Below are positions 13,871 to 25,445 of a stretch of DNA of 64,000 nt, one piece after another. The DNA is from Ischnura elegans. Taxonomy: Eukaryota; Arthropoda; Insecta; Odonata; Coenagrionidae. Within the stretch, counting starts at the first letter, position 1, and every line of letters starts with the position of its first letter. Below the pieces are notes generated by a model. It worked only from the letters and a program-made list of their open reading frames with translations. It was not told the origin of the DNA and made no database searches. The position numbers and the translations under genes were made by a program. Location: positions 90,207,030-90,271,029 of the forward strand of contig NC_060246.1 in the NCBI RefSeq assembly GCF_921293095.1, in the 5' to 3' direction.

Positions 13871-14065
13871 ATGGGCGAGGGGTTCTAATGGCTCATGTTG
13901 TTTCCCAAATATAGGTTGAGCAAGTAAGGTTGTTTTCTTTCTATTATAATGGTCCAAAATTCAACGGGCGTAAAGCTATTCTTTCTATCATATTCCTCAT
14001 TCATGGAGTAAAATATTGCGCGAGCTAATTCATTGAAATACAAAAATTATAAGTTTCCCAGTATA

Positions 14066-14199
14066 ATTTTAGTAAAATTAGACATTTCAATATTTCCACT
14101 GAGTTTTATTATGACACTGGGCGTTTCGTCGTTACAAACAATATAATGTGTCATAATAAAACTCAGTGGATATATTGCAATTTCTAATTTTAGTGGTAT
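14066..14199. repeat. Long hairpin / MITE-like palindrome
   Basis: Positions 14096-14117 and 14148-14169 are a perfect 22-bp inverted repeat containing CACTGAGTTTTATTATGACA. Weaker pairing continues outward: AGTAAAATTAGACATTTCAA on the left matches the complement of the right flank. The total is about 134 bp with a 30-bp loop. It has the size and form of a tiny MITE. Confidence 0.75.
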
Positions 14200-15130
14200 T
14201 AATAACTTCCACCATATCGTGCCTCAGCAAGATATTCCCAGTGTATTACATATGTGAAGACCAAAAAACGACGTTACTTGCATTTAACTAAAACTAGATA
14301 GGTAACTTCTCATTCTAAGATTGAAAGAGCAAAAACATGTATATTAACAATAGTTCACTTATAAAATAAAGAAGGGTAAATTGAATAGATATTGACTCTT
14401 CTGCACTAAAGGTAGCGTTATGTAAAAAAATTAATATGGTACCCATTTCGTTTGTTGCCTTGCTTATGTGATACAAACGAGTGAAACATAAATAGGTACT
14501 TCATCATGTCGCATACTTTACTCACATAATAAAACTCGAGATCTTTGCTAATTTTTCATGTTTGTTCTAATATTTATCTTTTCATAAATAGTATTAGGAT
14601 AGATCTGTTATCAAGTTTCAAGGCACTAAGTGGTAGCATTTGGTTTACATATGAAACAATTCATGCTAACGACAAACAACGCTTTCCGGGAAGTCCAACA
14701 AGAATCAATCTTGGTGATTCTGGATTTTGAAAATTAACTTATCTTTTTCACGTTTTTGCTTGTTTTACGCATAAACCACATATTTTGTCTGCTATTCCAA
14801 CAACCGATTCTTACGGCTCGCGAGTTAATATCACTCCTTAATGAAGATAGCAACAATGAGCTTTCATATAATTATTTCTCACCAGGGAACGGAAATATCT
14901 GTTTATTCATTCAGAAGAATTTTTTTCATCATCAGTACCCAGCAAGAAATTGGCTTGATTACTTTTTTTTGGAAAAATATCTCTATAAATCCTATATTCA
15001 CAAGTAAATCCCTTCAGTTAAATCATCTTATTCATGGCTATAGTTAACTACACTTACATTTAACAGCATGAATAAACTCACAAACTTACAAGGCTATGAG
15101 TAATAATTCAAGTTGACGATTTCCGTGGAA
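14200..15130. other. Intergenic, no gene recognised
   Basis: AT-rich. Short overlapping open frames at 14545-15047 show no family resemblance. Nothing structured is seen. Confidence 0.4.
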
Positions 15131-15132
15131 AT

Positions 15133-15375
15133 GGTGGTGGCCTGATGGTTTGAGCACTTATCTTCTGAACGAAAGATCTAGGATTGGAATTTCAAATGAA
15201 GCTTCCATTCATCCCACTCGAAAACCCTCGAAAAGGAGGTAACCCATGGGAAAGGAAATTACCCTCCTACGATGAATGAGTCCTACCTGCACGCCTATGT
15301 ATATATGTGTGAGAGTAGGGCCGGGTGAGATAATTAACTCCCTCCCTAATTCCACCTTAAACTACTACTACCTAC
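15133..15375 (+). repeat. tRNA-derived SINE-like element
   Basis: The sequence GGTGGCCTGATGGTTTGAGC at about 15136 has the form of a Pol III A box in a tRNA-type head. It is followed about 45 bp later by a decayed B box (AGGATTGGAATTTC). A mixed tail follows, ending in a CTACTACTACCTAC microsatellite near 15362, which would suit a SINE 3' end. The head is too decayed to name the parent tRNA. Confidence 0.5.
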
Positions 15376-15886
15376 AATGCGATATCGTGCAGCCGATAAA
15401 AGTCGCATAAATACATTTCTTAGTTCACTTTCGAAGTCGAGTTCAATAGTTTCACCCACTGTAATAATTTTCTTTCATCACGCTTCTTGCGTTTCACACA
15501 GTACTTCTTACTTATAAAGATGATTTTGAAAAAGGATGATGTCTCTCCTGCATTCCCTCGCACTTACGTTCTGGCTGCTTTACATTGGCATAAAGTTATT
15601 TTAATATTTGATTGTTAATCTAGAAAAGAATGAAACGTTCATAAAATAAGTAAAAGTACTTCTTAAAACTCAAAGTAAGCAAATAATATAGTGAAAATTG
15701 CCGTTAATATGCCATCACTAACTTCTCGGTATTTTATTATTTATCCAATTAATGTACATTTTCAATCGTATGCTTTGTCATTTCTTTAAAATAATTATGA
15801 TAATAAAATCTTCCTTAATTCTTGATACAGAGAAAACAGAAACAAGTAAGTACTCTTTCACGAGCATAATTAAAGAAAATTACAAT
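15376..15886. other. Intergenic, no gene recognised
   Basis: AT-rich and featureless apart from the TTAA at 15887 that borders the next element. Confidence 0.4.
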
Positions 15887-17663
15887 TTAACACTAGAACC
15901 GCGGAGGGGGTCAAATTGACCCCTTACGATTTTCAACATGTAAATTTCGCACTTAATTTTCTTTTCACAAACCTGACATTTTCTGACTTTTAATGAATTG
16001 TATAAAGGCATATTCGTGCAAAATTCCGACGCTCTAGGACTATTTTTGTGAACACTAGACAACAATATACCTAGAACCGCGGTAGGGGTCATTTTGACCC
16101 CTGCTCTGTTGTTGTTCCCGAACTTTATATTTGCGCAGCAGAAATTCACCGCAAGCGTAATTTTCGAAGGTCGAATGTGTGGGAATGGCATGGATTACCT
16201 CTGTCGTTTCTTATTAGGCCGCAGATAAAGGCAACCCGCCCAGCGGACGCCTGAAAGAATGTGAGAGTCGAGCCGCGTAGAAATGGACCTACGCGAAAAT
16301 TTCCGGGCACCCCCCTTTCCTCGGCTACCCCCACTCAAGGCTCCTTCCTTCCCCTACCGTGCCTCCCCTACCAATGTGGCGTCATTGTAGTTGTCAGCTC
16401 AATTACATGAATTACAATGTAATACTTCGCAATTCACCCGAATTCAAAAGTTTGCGCGGCAGTTCGTCTCACCCGTTCGATTGTTGCGCTGCATCGCTCA
16501 GCGCTGAACGACGGGCAATACCGTTTCAAGGGTGATACTCCGGTCAACGCCCAGCGATGCGTCGATCAAAGGGATACACCGCAGAACAGGTCGCTCGTAT
16601 TCTCGAGCAACTTTAGGATGTGCCTGAGGATTGCTCTGAGGCGGAGGATGATCCTGTTGTAGTGTATGACGGCGGCGTTGACGCAGAGGAAGAAAGTGAA
16701 GAGTCCTTGACTGAAGATTCAAGCGAAGACACTGGTAAGTTTCCTATTTTTATTTTACTCGCATTCTTTGATAATTGTTGCAAATCTATTTCATAAAGCA
16801 TTTATTTTGTTTGGTACAGGTAATGAAGGTGAGGAGTACGTTCCCTATTAGCCGCCAACCACCCGCACACTACGACGTGAACGTGGTCCCCAAATACAGC
16901 CTCCCGTGAACCAAGTCGTGTCCACAGTTCCTGCTCAAGGGACGGGGTCGCCCTGGAACTGCCCAGGGCCTCTGCCGTGGTGCTCGGGGCCATCGAGGAC
17001 GTGGCGATGCTGTAGTCGCACCAGCTGAAGACGACGAGCCGCTTGAGTCTGCTGCTGCCGCTCCTCGTGGACAGGTACGAGGACGAGGTGGTTCTCGCCA
17101 GGGGTGTGCTAGTCTTCAATCTTCTTCTTCACTGAGGGTGATGTTCGCTCAGCATGGGATTTGGTGATAACTCCAACTATGCTGAATCACATGAAGATGT
17201 GCACGGAAAATCGGGCTCGTGAAGAAATTGGGGACAAGGACTGGTCGGTATCTATGGATGAACTGGAAGCTTTCATTGCAGTTTTATATGCACGTACGGA
17301 GCAAGGAACTTGGAGCTTGACTTTTTTTCTTGACTTGACATTCTTCATTACTGTATGCTTCTCTGCACCAATAAAAGTGTTTCTTTTTTCTTTAATAAAT
17401 TTAAAATTTTTCCCCATCCTCAGCCGAACATATAGTAAAAATGTGAAAAACGCATTATTTGTGCAAGACGGGTAGCCTATCTAGCGCTTATACCGCCCAT
17501 ATATCATTCAAATTTCATTGTAAATCTCAGATAATTCATTTCACATAGTGCAGTATCCAAAAGAAACCCAAAATACTAAAAATATGGCAAGAAATGACGA
17601 GGGGTCAAAATGACCCCCTCCGCGGTTCTAGGTATACGAAAAAGTCCGCGGTTCTAGTGTTAA
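15887..17663 (+). mobile_element. piggyBac-type DNA transposon, internally deleted
   Basis: The element is bordered by TTAA on both sides (15887-15890 and 17660-17663), the target site used by the piggyBac superfamily. Its ends are exact 14-bp inverted repeats: CACTAGAACCGCGG at 15891-15904 and the complement at 17646-17659. A 17-bp palindrome of the form GGGGTCAnnnTGACCCC occurs three times: 15907-15923, 16085-16101 and 17601-17617. Two of the three sit next to a further CTAGAACCGCGG motif. The interior keeps the 5' part of a transposase gene with stops, a frameshift and no catalytic region. The element is therefore non-autonomous, but its ends look intact and could be mobilised in trans. 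Confidence 0.88.
16557..17310 (+). pseudogene. Decayed piggyBac-like transposase, 5' part
   Basis: An ATG at 16557 opens a frame reading MRRSKGYTAEQVARILEQL, then a TAG, then an acidic Glu/Asp/Ser-rich segment to a GTAAGT donor at 16735. This is the usual acidic N-terminus of piggyBac transposases. After an apparent intron (acceptor TTGGTACAG near 16819) the frame resumes with another stop and a low-complexity Arg/Gly/Ala stretch. At 17164-17285 it reads ITPTMLNHMKMCTENRAR and later DELEAFIAVLYAR, matching the start of the DDE_Tnp_1_7 domain. A 2-bp shift follows at about 17295 and similarity ends near 17315. The catalytic aspartates and the Cys-rich C-terminus are absent. Open frames on the - strand here are shadows. 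Confidence 0.8.
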
Positions 17664-18400
17664 GAGTAGCGAAATTCATAAAAATTCCCTGTAAAAAAAG
17701 AATGGAGGACCTTCCCGATTTATTTTTATTTATTTTTAGTGAATTAGTTTATTATTAGTTTCTACAAAATGCAAATATGTTACAGTTACTAATTATAGAC
17801 CTTGACTATGAATTGCTTGGCAAAAACTGCTATCATTTAAAATATTTTCTTCTCGACTACCGTAGTTTTTTCAAACGTTCTTTGGGGATTTAGAGTTCAT
17901 GACGCAGCATTGAAAAACAAGGAAAATTGCTTAAATATTTTATATGTTACTGGTGTTATTATTACTTCTGAGCCGATGGATGAAAAGATATTGATAAAAA
18001 ATAGTTACTATTGCTCCAAAAATAATATTGGCAAAGGGAAATGAAATCGATAGATTGCTCAGTGGCCCTAATTGAAGTAATTGATTCAGCAAGATGCCCA
18101 ATGATTTTGTGGGCAGGAATAAATAATCCACTAGTGCAAGGTATCGATTTAATATTTCACCAGGACATATATTCCCAGCATCGTGCCGTATGCTAGTCTG
18201 GTCTCCGTATTAAAGATAGAGAGTGGCCAATTGGAGTCGGAGAAATGTTCTTTAGACTCTATTATAAAATAAAAATGTGAGCTCTGGGTCCTGGAAATTC
18301 TAGCTGAGATGTCACGCGCGATGGGGGAGTGAACTCGTATCCATGAGTGTCTAGGAAGAAGACAAAAAGAGAAAGCACGGTTCCCCGACTTCTGACGGAC
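17664..18400. other. Intergenic, no gene recognised
   Basis: AT-rich. A short GC-richer stretch at 18280-18350 shows no recognisable content. Confidence 0.4.
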
Positions 18401-18610
18401 CTTTTATTCCCGTCACTCATTCATTCCTTCACATCCCGCATTCTCCATTCTTCCCTCGTCTACGTTCACATCCTCACATTCGCCCCCAACTCCCGATCCA
18501 TTCACGTACGCATTTCACCGCTTGATTGCTCTCGTCGCCGCTTTTTCTCCATCATATCCTGGAACCTCGATATCGAATCCGCCACGCCGCCATTGAACTC
18601 CACTGATTCC
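18400..18610 (+). repeat. Pyrimidine-rich tract
   Basis: The + strand is rich in C and T. The frame at 18347-18673 reads through it as low-complexity Ser/Pro/Ile/His sequence. Not judged to be a gene. Confidence 0.5.
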
Positions 18611-19335
18611 GATTTTTTACACATAAACTATCAAAACCAGGCAGAAACTGCCGTGCTCGCATATATATCCTGACCTCAATTTGCATGTGACAAACACTAA
18701 TCGATTAGCTACACGTATAAAATTCCAGAACTAAATGCAATATGAATGGGTACGATATTACATTTCAAAGTCAATCACCAATTACTAATCATAGACATAA
18801 TCTTTATAAATTACTAATTTATTGTTACAGTATTACATTTATCGAACTCTGTAATTAATAAAACATCTCATTTCGACCAACACTTTGGATAACTGAAGTA
18901 ATATATGATAAGCGATTATTAAAACTAGTTGAAAATGAAATATGCAATGTTTGATTTCAGAGAACAAGGAGAATAATTATCATCTTAACAAAAGACTTTC
19001 AGGCGCAAATGGCAGAAGATAAATCAATAATATCAAATTAAATCACTATTAACCAGCCTCCTGATTTAAATAAATCCCAGACCTTTTGGTGAGTAAAAGT
19101 ACTGCATTTACATAGGAAAAAATAAAATCGCTGGACTAAACGTAATGCCAAGTTTATAGACAGCCAGAGGACAATTTCTGGTGTCTCCAGGGAAAGTCTT
19201 GATAAAGTACATAGTTAAAAATCTTCTTTTTGAACATATGCATAATTTTCCAAACTCCACGTCGTTTGATGATACGGTTTCGAAGCCAATTGATCTCGGA
19301 TACACAAATTTCCTCTCTCTCTTACACGTAGAAAA
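18611..19335. other. Intergenic, no gene recognised
   Basis: AT-rich, nothing structured seen. Confidence 0.4.
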
Positions 19336-19560
19336 GTCTTCCACGCTGGCAGCTTCTCCTCAAGCCATCCCCTTCAAAAAACCCGTCCATTTTCTTTCCG
19401 CCCTCCGCATCACCATTCCCCTCTTTTTAGCTCCTCTCATAATCTGCCCCTACTTCAGTCCCTCTCATAAGCACACCTTCTCCTTTTCCTCCCAGTTCGC
19501 CCATTCAACACGCATAAAAACCCTTCTTCTCGACTCCCTCACCAATCTTTCACTGGCTTA
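19336..19560 (+). repeat. Pyrimidine-rich tract
   Basis: About 225 bp of C/T-rich + strand including runs such as CTCCTTTTCCTCCCAG. It opens a 126-codon low-complexity frame that is not believed to be coding. Confidence 0.6.
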
Positions 19561-20575
19561 AAATTTTTTTTAAGCAACAATTTTTTTTCAACAAACATTT
19601 GGAATGAAAAAATGTATACTTTTGATTGTCATTTACTAAAAAAGAAGCTAAATGTAAAAAATATACTTGAATTATATATTATTTACGCTAAAAAATGTAC
19701 GCAAAGGAAACAAATTATTTTATAATTTAAAATTAGATACAAAGTTACCGTTAACTATTCCAGAATGATGTCAAAAAACGAACTCTAAAGTAAGAAACAA
19801 TAGTTCATATGGCAATGAAATAGTTTGTTCATATTAAACTCTTTCAATTTCAATAAATTCAATTTTAAGATTTGGATCAATAGATTGAAAAACAAAGAGA
19901 AGACAGAATAGTTGAATAAAAGCGTTTATAAATCATTCCTTTATGCCATTTTGAAGCTCAGATGTTTTAAAAACGTCTTCAACACTTTTTTGACGTTATC
20001 TGTTTACATCCAAAATTGAAGTATACAAATATGTTTCGACGTGTAAGCTTGACGCTACAACTTAAAAGTCAAAAAAACAATTTATGTTTTTGAGGTTTGC
20101 AATTTAGGTTTTGAGGTTTAATTTTGCTGAAGTTCTTTGCGATCGTTGAATCCTCACACATCTCTAAATCACAGCGTAAGAAAAGAAACAGATGATTCCA
20201 TAACGGGCAAGAGAACTTACTCAATTCTTGAGACAAAATCAAAAAATAGAATCTGGTCTCTTTATCAGACAAGGTTTAGCTTATCAAGAGTTCTACAGCT
20301 TCACAGCTGGAATGATATTCATCAAAGTAGATTTTGGAATTAGTTCTAAGCAGCGCTCTCGGCTATGCGCGGCGGATACGTAGCCGGTATAAAGACTGTC
20401 CATTTGATCGTGTGTTATTTTGAACCTCTAGTTTTTATCTTTTTCCCCCAAGCTATATTCTTGAAAATTTACATACTTACCCATTGACAAATATGCCTAT
20501 TATCAGGTTTTCGGGCACGAGAAAAACGAAAAAAATAACACATTTATGCACTAAAATTCAGCCGTTGACCCAGTA
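19561..20575. other. Intergenic, no gene recognised
   Basis: AT-rich. A small hairpin GGCTA..TAGCC lies in a GC-richer patch at 20362-20386. Nothing else seen. Confidence 0.4.
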
Positions 20576-21110
20576 AGGTCACACTCAACGTAAAAGGGGT
20601 GCCAAAAAGAATAGCATATCAACTAAGGGGTCGAAACATAGGTTTTTAAGGATCGCAGATCCATACTGTTAATTTTTTGACCTCCGGAGATCAAAATGGG
20701 AGGGTCAAAGGTCATTGTGGTATGTTTTCATTATCGGGTAAACTAATGTCCTCAACCAAAGGTTGGATAAGGTGAATAAGTGAGTAGCGTAGCCCACGTT
20801 ACCATATTGCTAAATTGCTGACCTCCTGAGGTCATAAGGTGGTCAAAGTTCACAGAGGCGTGTGCAGAAATATTAGGACAATGAACCCGCCAACGGAAAG
20901 GTTTCGAATAGTTGCCCAAAACAGTGGTCCAGTTAACATATCCACCTTGTTAATTGTTGGCCTCTGAAGGCCATAAGTTGCTCAAATGCCTCAGAGGATT
21001 TACGGCGTAATACCATTAGCTTTAAACTCTTCCATGTAAATGACTGTGTCTATTTATCCCCTTGTTCATCCATTTGACCTCTAATAGTAACGCTCAAGTC
21101 ATGGGTTTAG
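20576..21110 (+). repeat. Degenerate minisatellite with TGACCT/AGGTCA palindromes
   Basis: Five related units start with a palindrome at about 20576, 20678, 20819, 20958 and 21074, so the period is 102-141 bp. The palindromes are TGACCCAGTAAGGTCA, TGACCTCCGGAGATCA, TGACCTCCTGAGGTCA, TGGCCTCTGAAGGCCA and a decayed TGACCTCTAATAG. In units 2 and 3 the palindrome is followed within about 10 bp by a direct repeat of the same half-site with 1-bp spacing. The units between palindromes are diverged, so the array is old. It could be a plain minisatellite or a cluster of nuclear-receptor-type sites. Confidence 0.65.
20702..20714 (+). promoter_or_regulatory. DR1-type nuclear receptor half-site pair
   Basis: GGGTCA-A-AGGTCA is a canonical direct repeat with 1-bp spacing, the binding-site form of HNF4 and RXR/USP-type receptors. 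A near copy, TGGTCA-A-AGTTCA, lies at 20840-20852 in the next repeat unit. The motif is seen directly. Binding and function are inference, and no gene is close by. Confidence 0.35.
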
Positions 21111-22740
21111 TTAGGATTCCATGAAAATCCTAGAGATATGTTACATCAGTCGTTTAGAAAAAGTCCCAGATTGAGTGTAAACGCCGCAGTTCCCTATGTG
21201 TATACTCTTAGTATGTCACATTGGGTAATGGATGTACAGCAAAGAAAGCTTAATAACATTGTTCAAAAACGTAAGAAAATAATAATTTTTAGCGCAGAAA
21301 CTTTTTGGCACTTTTTTCATCATTCCCTTGTCTATTTCATTTTCATTTACGGGTCGTGTCAATGAACTGTGCTAGAGGTTTTGGATAACCATTGCAGTAT
21401 GAAAAACAGTCCCAATATTTTGCATCAACCATAGTGCCTGTTCTATTTGAAACGCCATGATTCTTAACGATATTTAGCAGAAACTAAGAGAACCTTCGGC
21501 GGAAGATACACCGTTTACACACATCATACACTCAAATCTTAGCGAAAACTTTTTGGCTCATTCCCCTAAAACTGGAAATTAACTAGTATGAAACACTCGG
21601 ACGAGTTAACTTTCCCGATTTTGTTTCAACCTTTAATGAAGTCATAACCACTCGTCACCACCGTCACGCCGTTACCGTTAATCAGTACAGTCTTAGAGTT
21701 AAATGGCAAGTAAATAAAATTTTTAACTATTCTGGAATATAGATGGTTCTATTGAATTGTTTGTAACAAATATTTAGGATTCTACTAACATTGTTCTGCG
21801 AGGGAGAACAATAAGGAGAGCATGGATGCGAGACTTGCTAGAAAATTGATAGGCAAGGATTGTGCTGTAATTAATTGTAGTAAACATAGGCACAAAAAAT
21901 GTATACAAATATTTCCAAAATTATTTTTTTATTTTTAAATAAATATCGAATCTTATTTCATATTTGCTTCAATGAAATATTAAATTTTAACAGAACGTGA
22001 GTTATTTTATGATTTGGTGCTTTAACTTAAGTTATTTTTATTAAATATTTTTTAAACAATTGAAGTTTATAACGAAGGCAACTCCAATTATCCCAAACAT
22101 CCCTCCATTGCGAAAGTATTTGTGAAATCCTTTAACGAAATATACTTTTGTGCCCGGTTTGAATTGAGTCTAATGGATCTATTAGATATAAGTCAATTTC
22201 GAATTAAATTTTGAGGTAATGCAATAAAATGTATTCTTTATGATAATTTTTCAAAACACCGATGGAGCTTGCAGGAAAAGAAATAATTTTGCCTCACTCA
22301 AATGAATTGTACATAGTAATTGAAATGCACTCTATTTTTAAAGTTGCTAATTTAAAGCGTGAAAAATTAGCGACGCAAAGAGAATAGCAAAAAAGCAATC
22401 ATCTTGCTCACGTTTTCACCACTTGAATTAAAAGTTGACTAATTCGCAGTTCCCTGCATTTTTCAGCTGATTGCTTTACACCGGTGAAAAATTCGCGAAG
22501 CATCAAGATTAGAAGAAAAAAAAAACTTTTTTCACTTTTCTGCGATAGAATTGAAAGTCTTCTCATTCCGAGCGCCGTAAATTTTTTAAATCGACACGCT
22601 TAAATTCGTAAAATATTTGGGCAGGACCAACCGCAGCAGAGACGAAATTTTCCAAGCCTTCTCCAGCTGGATTGGAAGTTCATTCGAATAAAGCGCTCTA
22701 AATTTTTCAAAGTGATTCGTTTATTTTTCAACTTGTCCAT
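21111..22740. other. Intergenic, no gene recognised
   Basis: AT-rich sequence with only short chance open frames. Confidence 0.4.
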
Positions 22741-22945
22741 CACTTCACCCGACTCATCGCCGCCGGTCGCACAGCTCACTTCTTCTTTTTTTTATATCAC
22801 TTCACCCCCGTTTCCACTCGCTTTTTCCTTTTTTTATCATGCTCCCCCTTCCCCTTCGTACATTCTCTTCAACGCGTTCCCCCACCCACTCCCTCGTCAC
22901 CCCAACCCTCCGTCTCCCTCACGGCCCGCGGGGGGCAAAGGGGAA
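22741..22945 (+). repeat. Pyrimidine-rich tract
   Basis: C/T-rich + strand including CCCCCTTCCCCTTCG and CCCCCACCCACTCC words, ending at a GC-rich GGCCCGCGGGGGGC. The open frame across it is low complexity. Confidence 0.6.
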
Positions 22946-23590
22946 TAATGTTTACGGCGGCATTTCGCCCACTCCAAGTGTGTGCATGCGGTCCCACTAA
23001 TTGGAACACAAAATGGCTATCAAGAGACGGGCGCGCGGGTTTGGTGTTTCTCGGGGAGAGGTGTGTGTGTGTGAGAGAGAGAGAAAAGAGGTGTGTTAGT
23101 ATGTGCTTTGGATGGCTTGAAAAGGACCGCTGGGATGAAATAACACGAGCAGGAATTCCGTTGGAAATAGATTTTCAAACGCTCTGCTTGTCCGGACAAG
23201 TCAACGTTTTTGATCGGTTTCCCAGAGAACCGGATCCGCGCGGCGGCAGCGGTGGGATGCTAAATTATCAATGCCTCCGTTCGCCCCCTTCAAACGCATT
23301 TGCTCGTGGGTGCGGGTCGCTCCAGTGGTGTGGTGAGCCCGGAAGCTGAAACTTTGGAACCGTGCTTTCTCGCATTTTATGAATTTAAGGAATTCAAATA
23401 ACTTCGGGTCTAATTCCAGCCCGATTGTCTCTTTCTCTTTCCCTCCGGCTAGCTACCGCCTTCACCCCTCAGGAAGTTTGGACTGCCCCCGCGCCATAAA
23501 AGTTGCATGGTTTCACAGAGGTTTACAAGGTCGGATGGGAGAATGTGATTTCCGCGTCCTCTGTATCCTCATGCACTTTTGTTGAGAGAA
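22946..23590 (+). other. GC-richer block with CpG, no assigned gene
   Basis: This block is distinctly GC-richer than its surroundings and keeps CpG. It has two open frames (22948-23349, 133 codons; 23379-23585) that match no family I know. A GT/GA microsatellite sits at 23061-23086 inside the first frame, which argues against coding. It could be an unrecognised promoter or 5' exon region: an ATG at 23012 lies in the good insect context CAAAATGG. Confidence 0.35.
23061..23086 (+). repeat. (GT)n(GA)n microsatellite
   Basis: Six GT units run directly into five GA units. Confidence 0.9.
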
Positions 23591-25115
23591 TCTTCAATTG
23601 ACTTCCCACCCATGTTAACTCTACAATGAAGAGTCTACACGCACAGTTTTGGTGACATTCATACCTTTAAATTTCAAAAATAGAAGTTATTGTGATGCTT
23701 ACTGATATAAAGGTATTTTACTAGATAAGGTTGCTTTATGTCATGAATTTACTAATCACGCCGTCCGGTTTCCCATTTTCAATTCACAAAATGCGAGAAA
23801 TAAACGGAGTCACAAATTTCAGTCTTAACTCTTTCCTGAAAGTTAGATACTTATTGACAGATAATATGCGTTATAAATTCTGAGACGTAAGGCAACGTCT
23901 TTTATAAAATTATCGGAACAAAACTTTTTCATGAGTTTTTATATTAGAAGTAAAAAAAAAGAAGATTTCATCTAATCCTAAAAATTTACGTTAAATTTAC
24001 ACAGGAATTTTGTCACAGTTACCTGCCTGCAACCTGTAATAATTTTCTTCATTCGTAACCTCGAATTACCCTAGTGTTTATAAACGATGCTGGCTTATGA
24101 ATGACCAATGTGCAGCATATGCAGTTACTTGATTCTAACATGCATAAAAAAATCAGCATTCTTTGAATTTCAGCGCCTGCCATTAACTAAGGAATCCCGG
24201 AGCTAGCTAGCAGTTGCACTTTGGTTTAACGGCATCAGGTGGCCATTCCCGTTTTAATGCTACAGCCTCGTATTTGCAGATGGGATAAAATGCAGTTGAG
24301 AGAACAAGACTAACGCTCTTCAGAAATGGAATGAGCAGCCTCAATGTATTTCAAAGAGAAGTACGGAAAAAGATGGAACTTCAAGAGATTTCAGGTTTAC
24401 AAAGAAATAGTAGGTTTTAGAGTGAGTTATTTGACCCAAAAAATTGAATAAAAATCCCCTTTACAACCTAATTTGTCATCCTTCCTGAGCCCTCAACCTT
24501 AAAAGCTCACTTGATACCCTCAAAAAAGGGACGCATTTTCAGAGAAAAATCTCCAACGCGTCGCGGATGTTACCTTTTTTTGGATGAGTTTTATCTCAGG
24601 AAGCTATATAACTACAATTCAAAAATATTCCTAGCCACAACACTATGACGGAGAAATATACCAAATCAAATGCTTCTACATCTTTACACAGTCAGAAGAA
24701 TATATGGCCTTGATTAGAAATAACATCTTCCATCCTATATAAGCTAAATTAAAAGTGCCTACATATAATAATACCAATTTTAGCACGGGACCTCATTATG
24801 TTCATCTGGAATATGAATTCTGGAAGATAGGAGGCAGAGAAGGAAGTAAGTTCTAACCGGCAAACTTTTACCTCGCTCGGCGCATCAGTTTTGGAATCAA
24901 CTTTTCAAGAATTATCAGGATATCGTTGATAAAGAGCAGCCAGATTGTCGGTGCCTTGCTCAAAAGTTGGGGCAACGAGAATTAGGCTGAATAGGGGGAT
25001 AGAAGAGCGAGATAGTGTGAGTGCGTTCCTCGGCTTAGAATGAAATGGGACTGACTGTAAGCGGCACTCGAGTCGTTTAAGTGAATAAAACTCCAAGAGA
25101 TATTAGGCACGTGGG
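23591..25115. other. Intergenic, no gene recognised
   Basis: AT-rich, nothing structured seen. Confidence 0.4.
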
Positions 25116-25310
25116 TTTATCTCTCCAACCTCTCCCCTTCCATTTGCCCCTTCAACCCTCCTCATTTCCTTCCCCCTCTCTCGTCCCTCTCATCGCCGCT
25201 TCATTCAACACCTAATCCCAAACCCACCCCCCTCTCATACCTCCCCGACCTCACACCACCTCCAATCCCTCCCTGCCCTTTCTACCAACACTGAATCCGC
25301 CATTTTTCTC
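25116..25310 (+). repeat. Pyrimidine-rich tract
   Basis: About 195 bp with the + strand almost all C, T and A. It is followed at 25345 by an ATG in strong insect context (CAAAATGGCC) with a 26-codon frame. No gene can be claimed. Confidence 0.6.
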
Positions 25311-25445
25311 ACACTCCGCGTGGCCCAGAATCACAAAGAGCAAAATGGCCGAAAATCAAAGCAGTGAAAACAGCCGGATGGTAACTTTAAGCATGCAATT
25401 AGATGTTCTCCTAATTCCTCGTTAAAACTTTCGCGGGTACTCGTC

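Noticed and set aside
16498-17119. Open frames on the - strand inside the piggyBac-type element
   Set aside because: They are shadows of the decayed transposase on the + strand, whose acidic N-terminus and DELEAFIAVLYAR motif are recognisable.
22948-23349. 133-codon frame in the GC-rich block
   Set aside because: It runs through a (GT)n(GA)n microsatellite and matches no family known to me.
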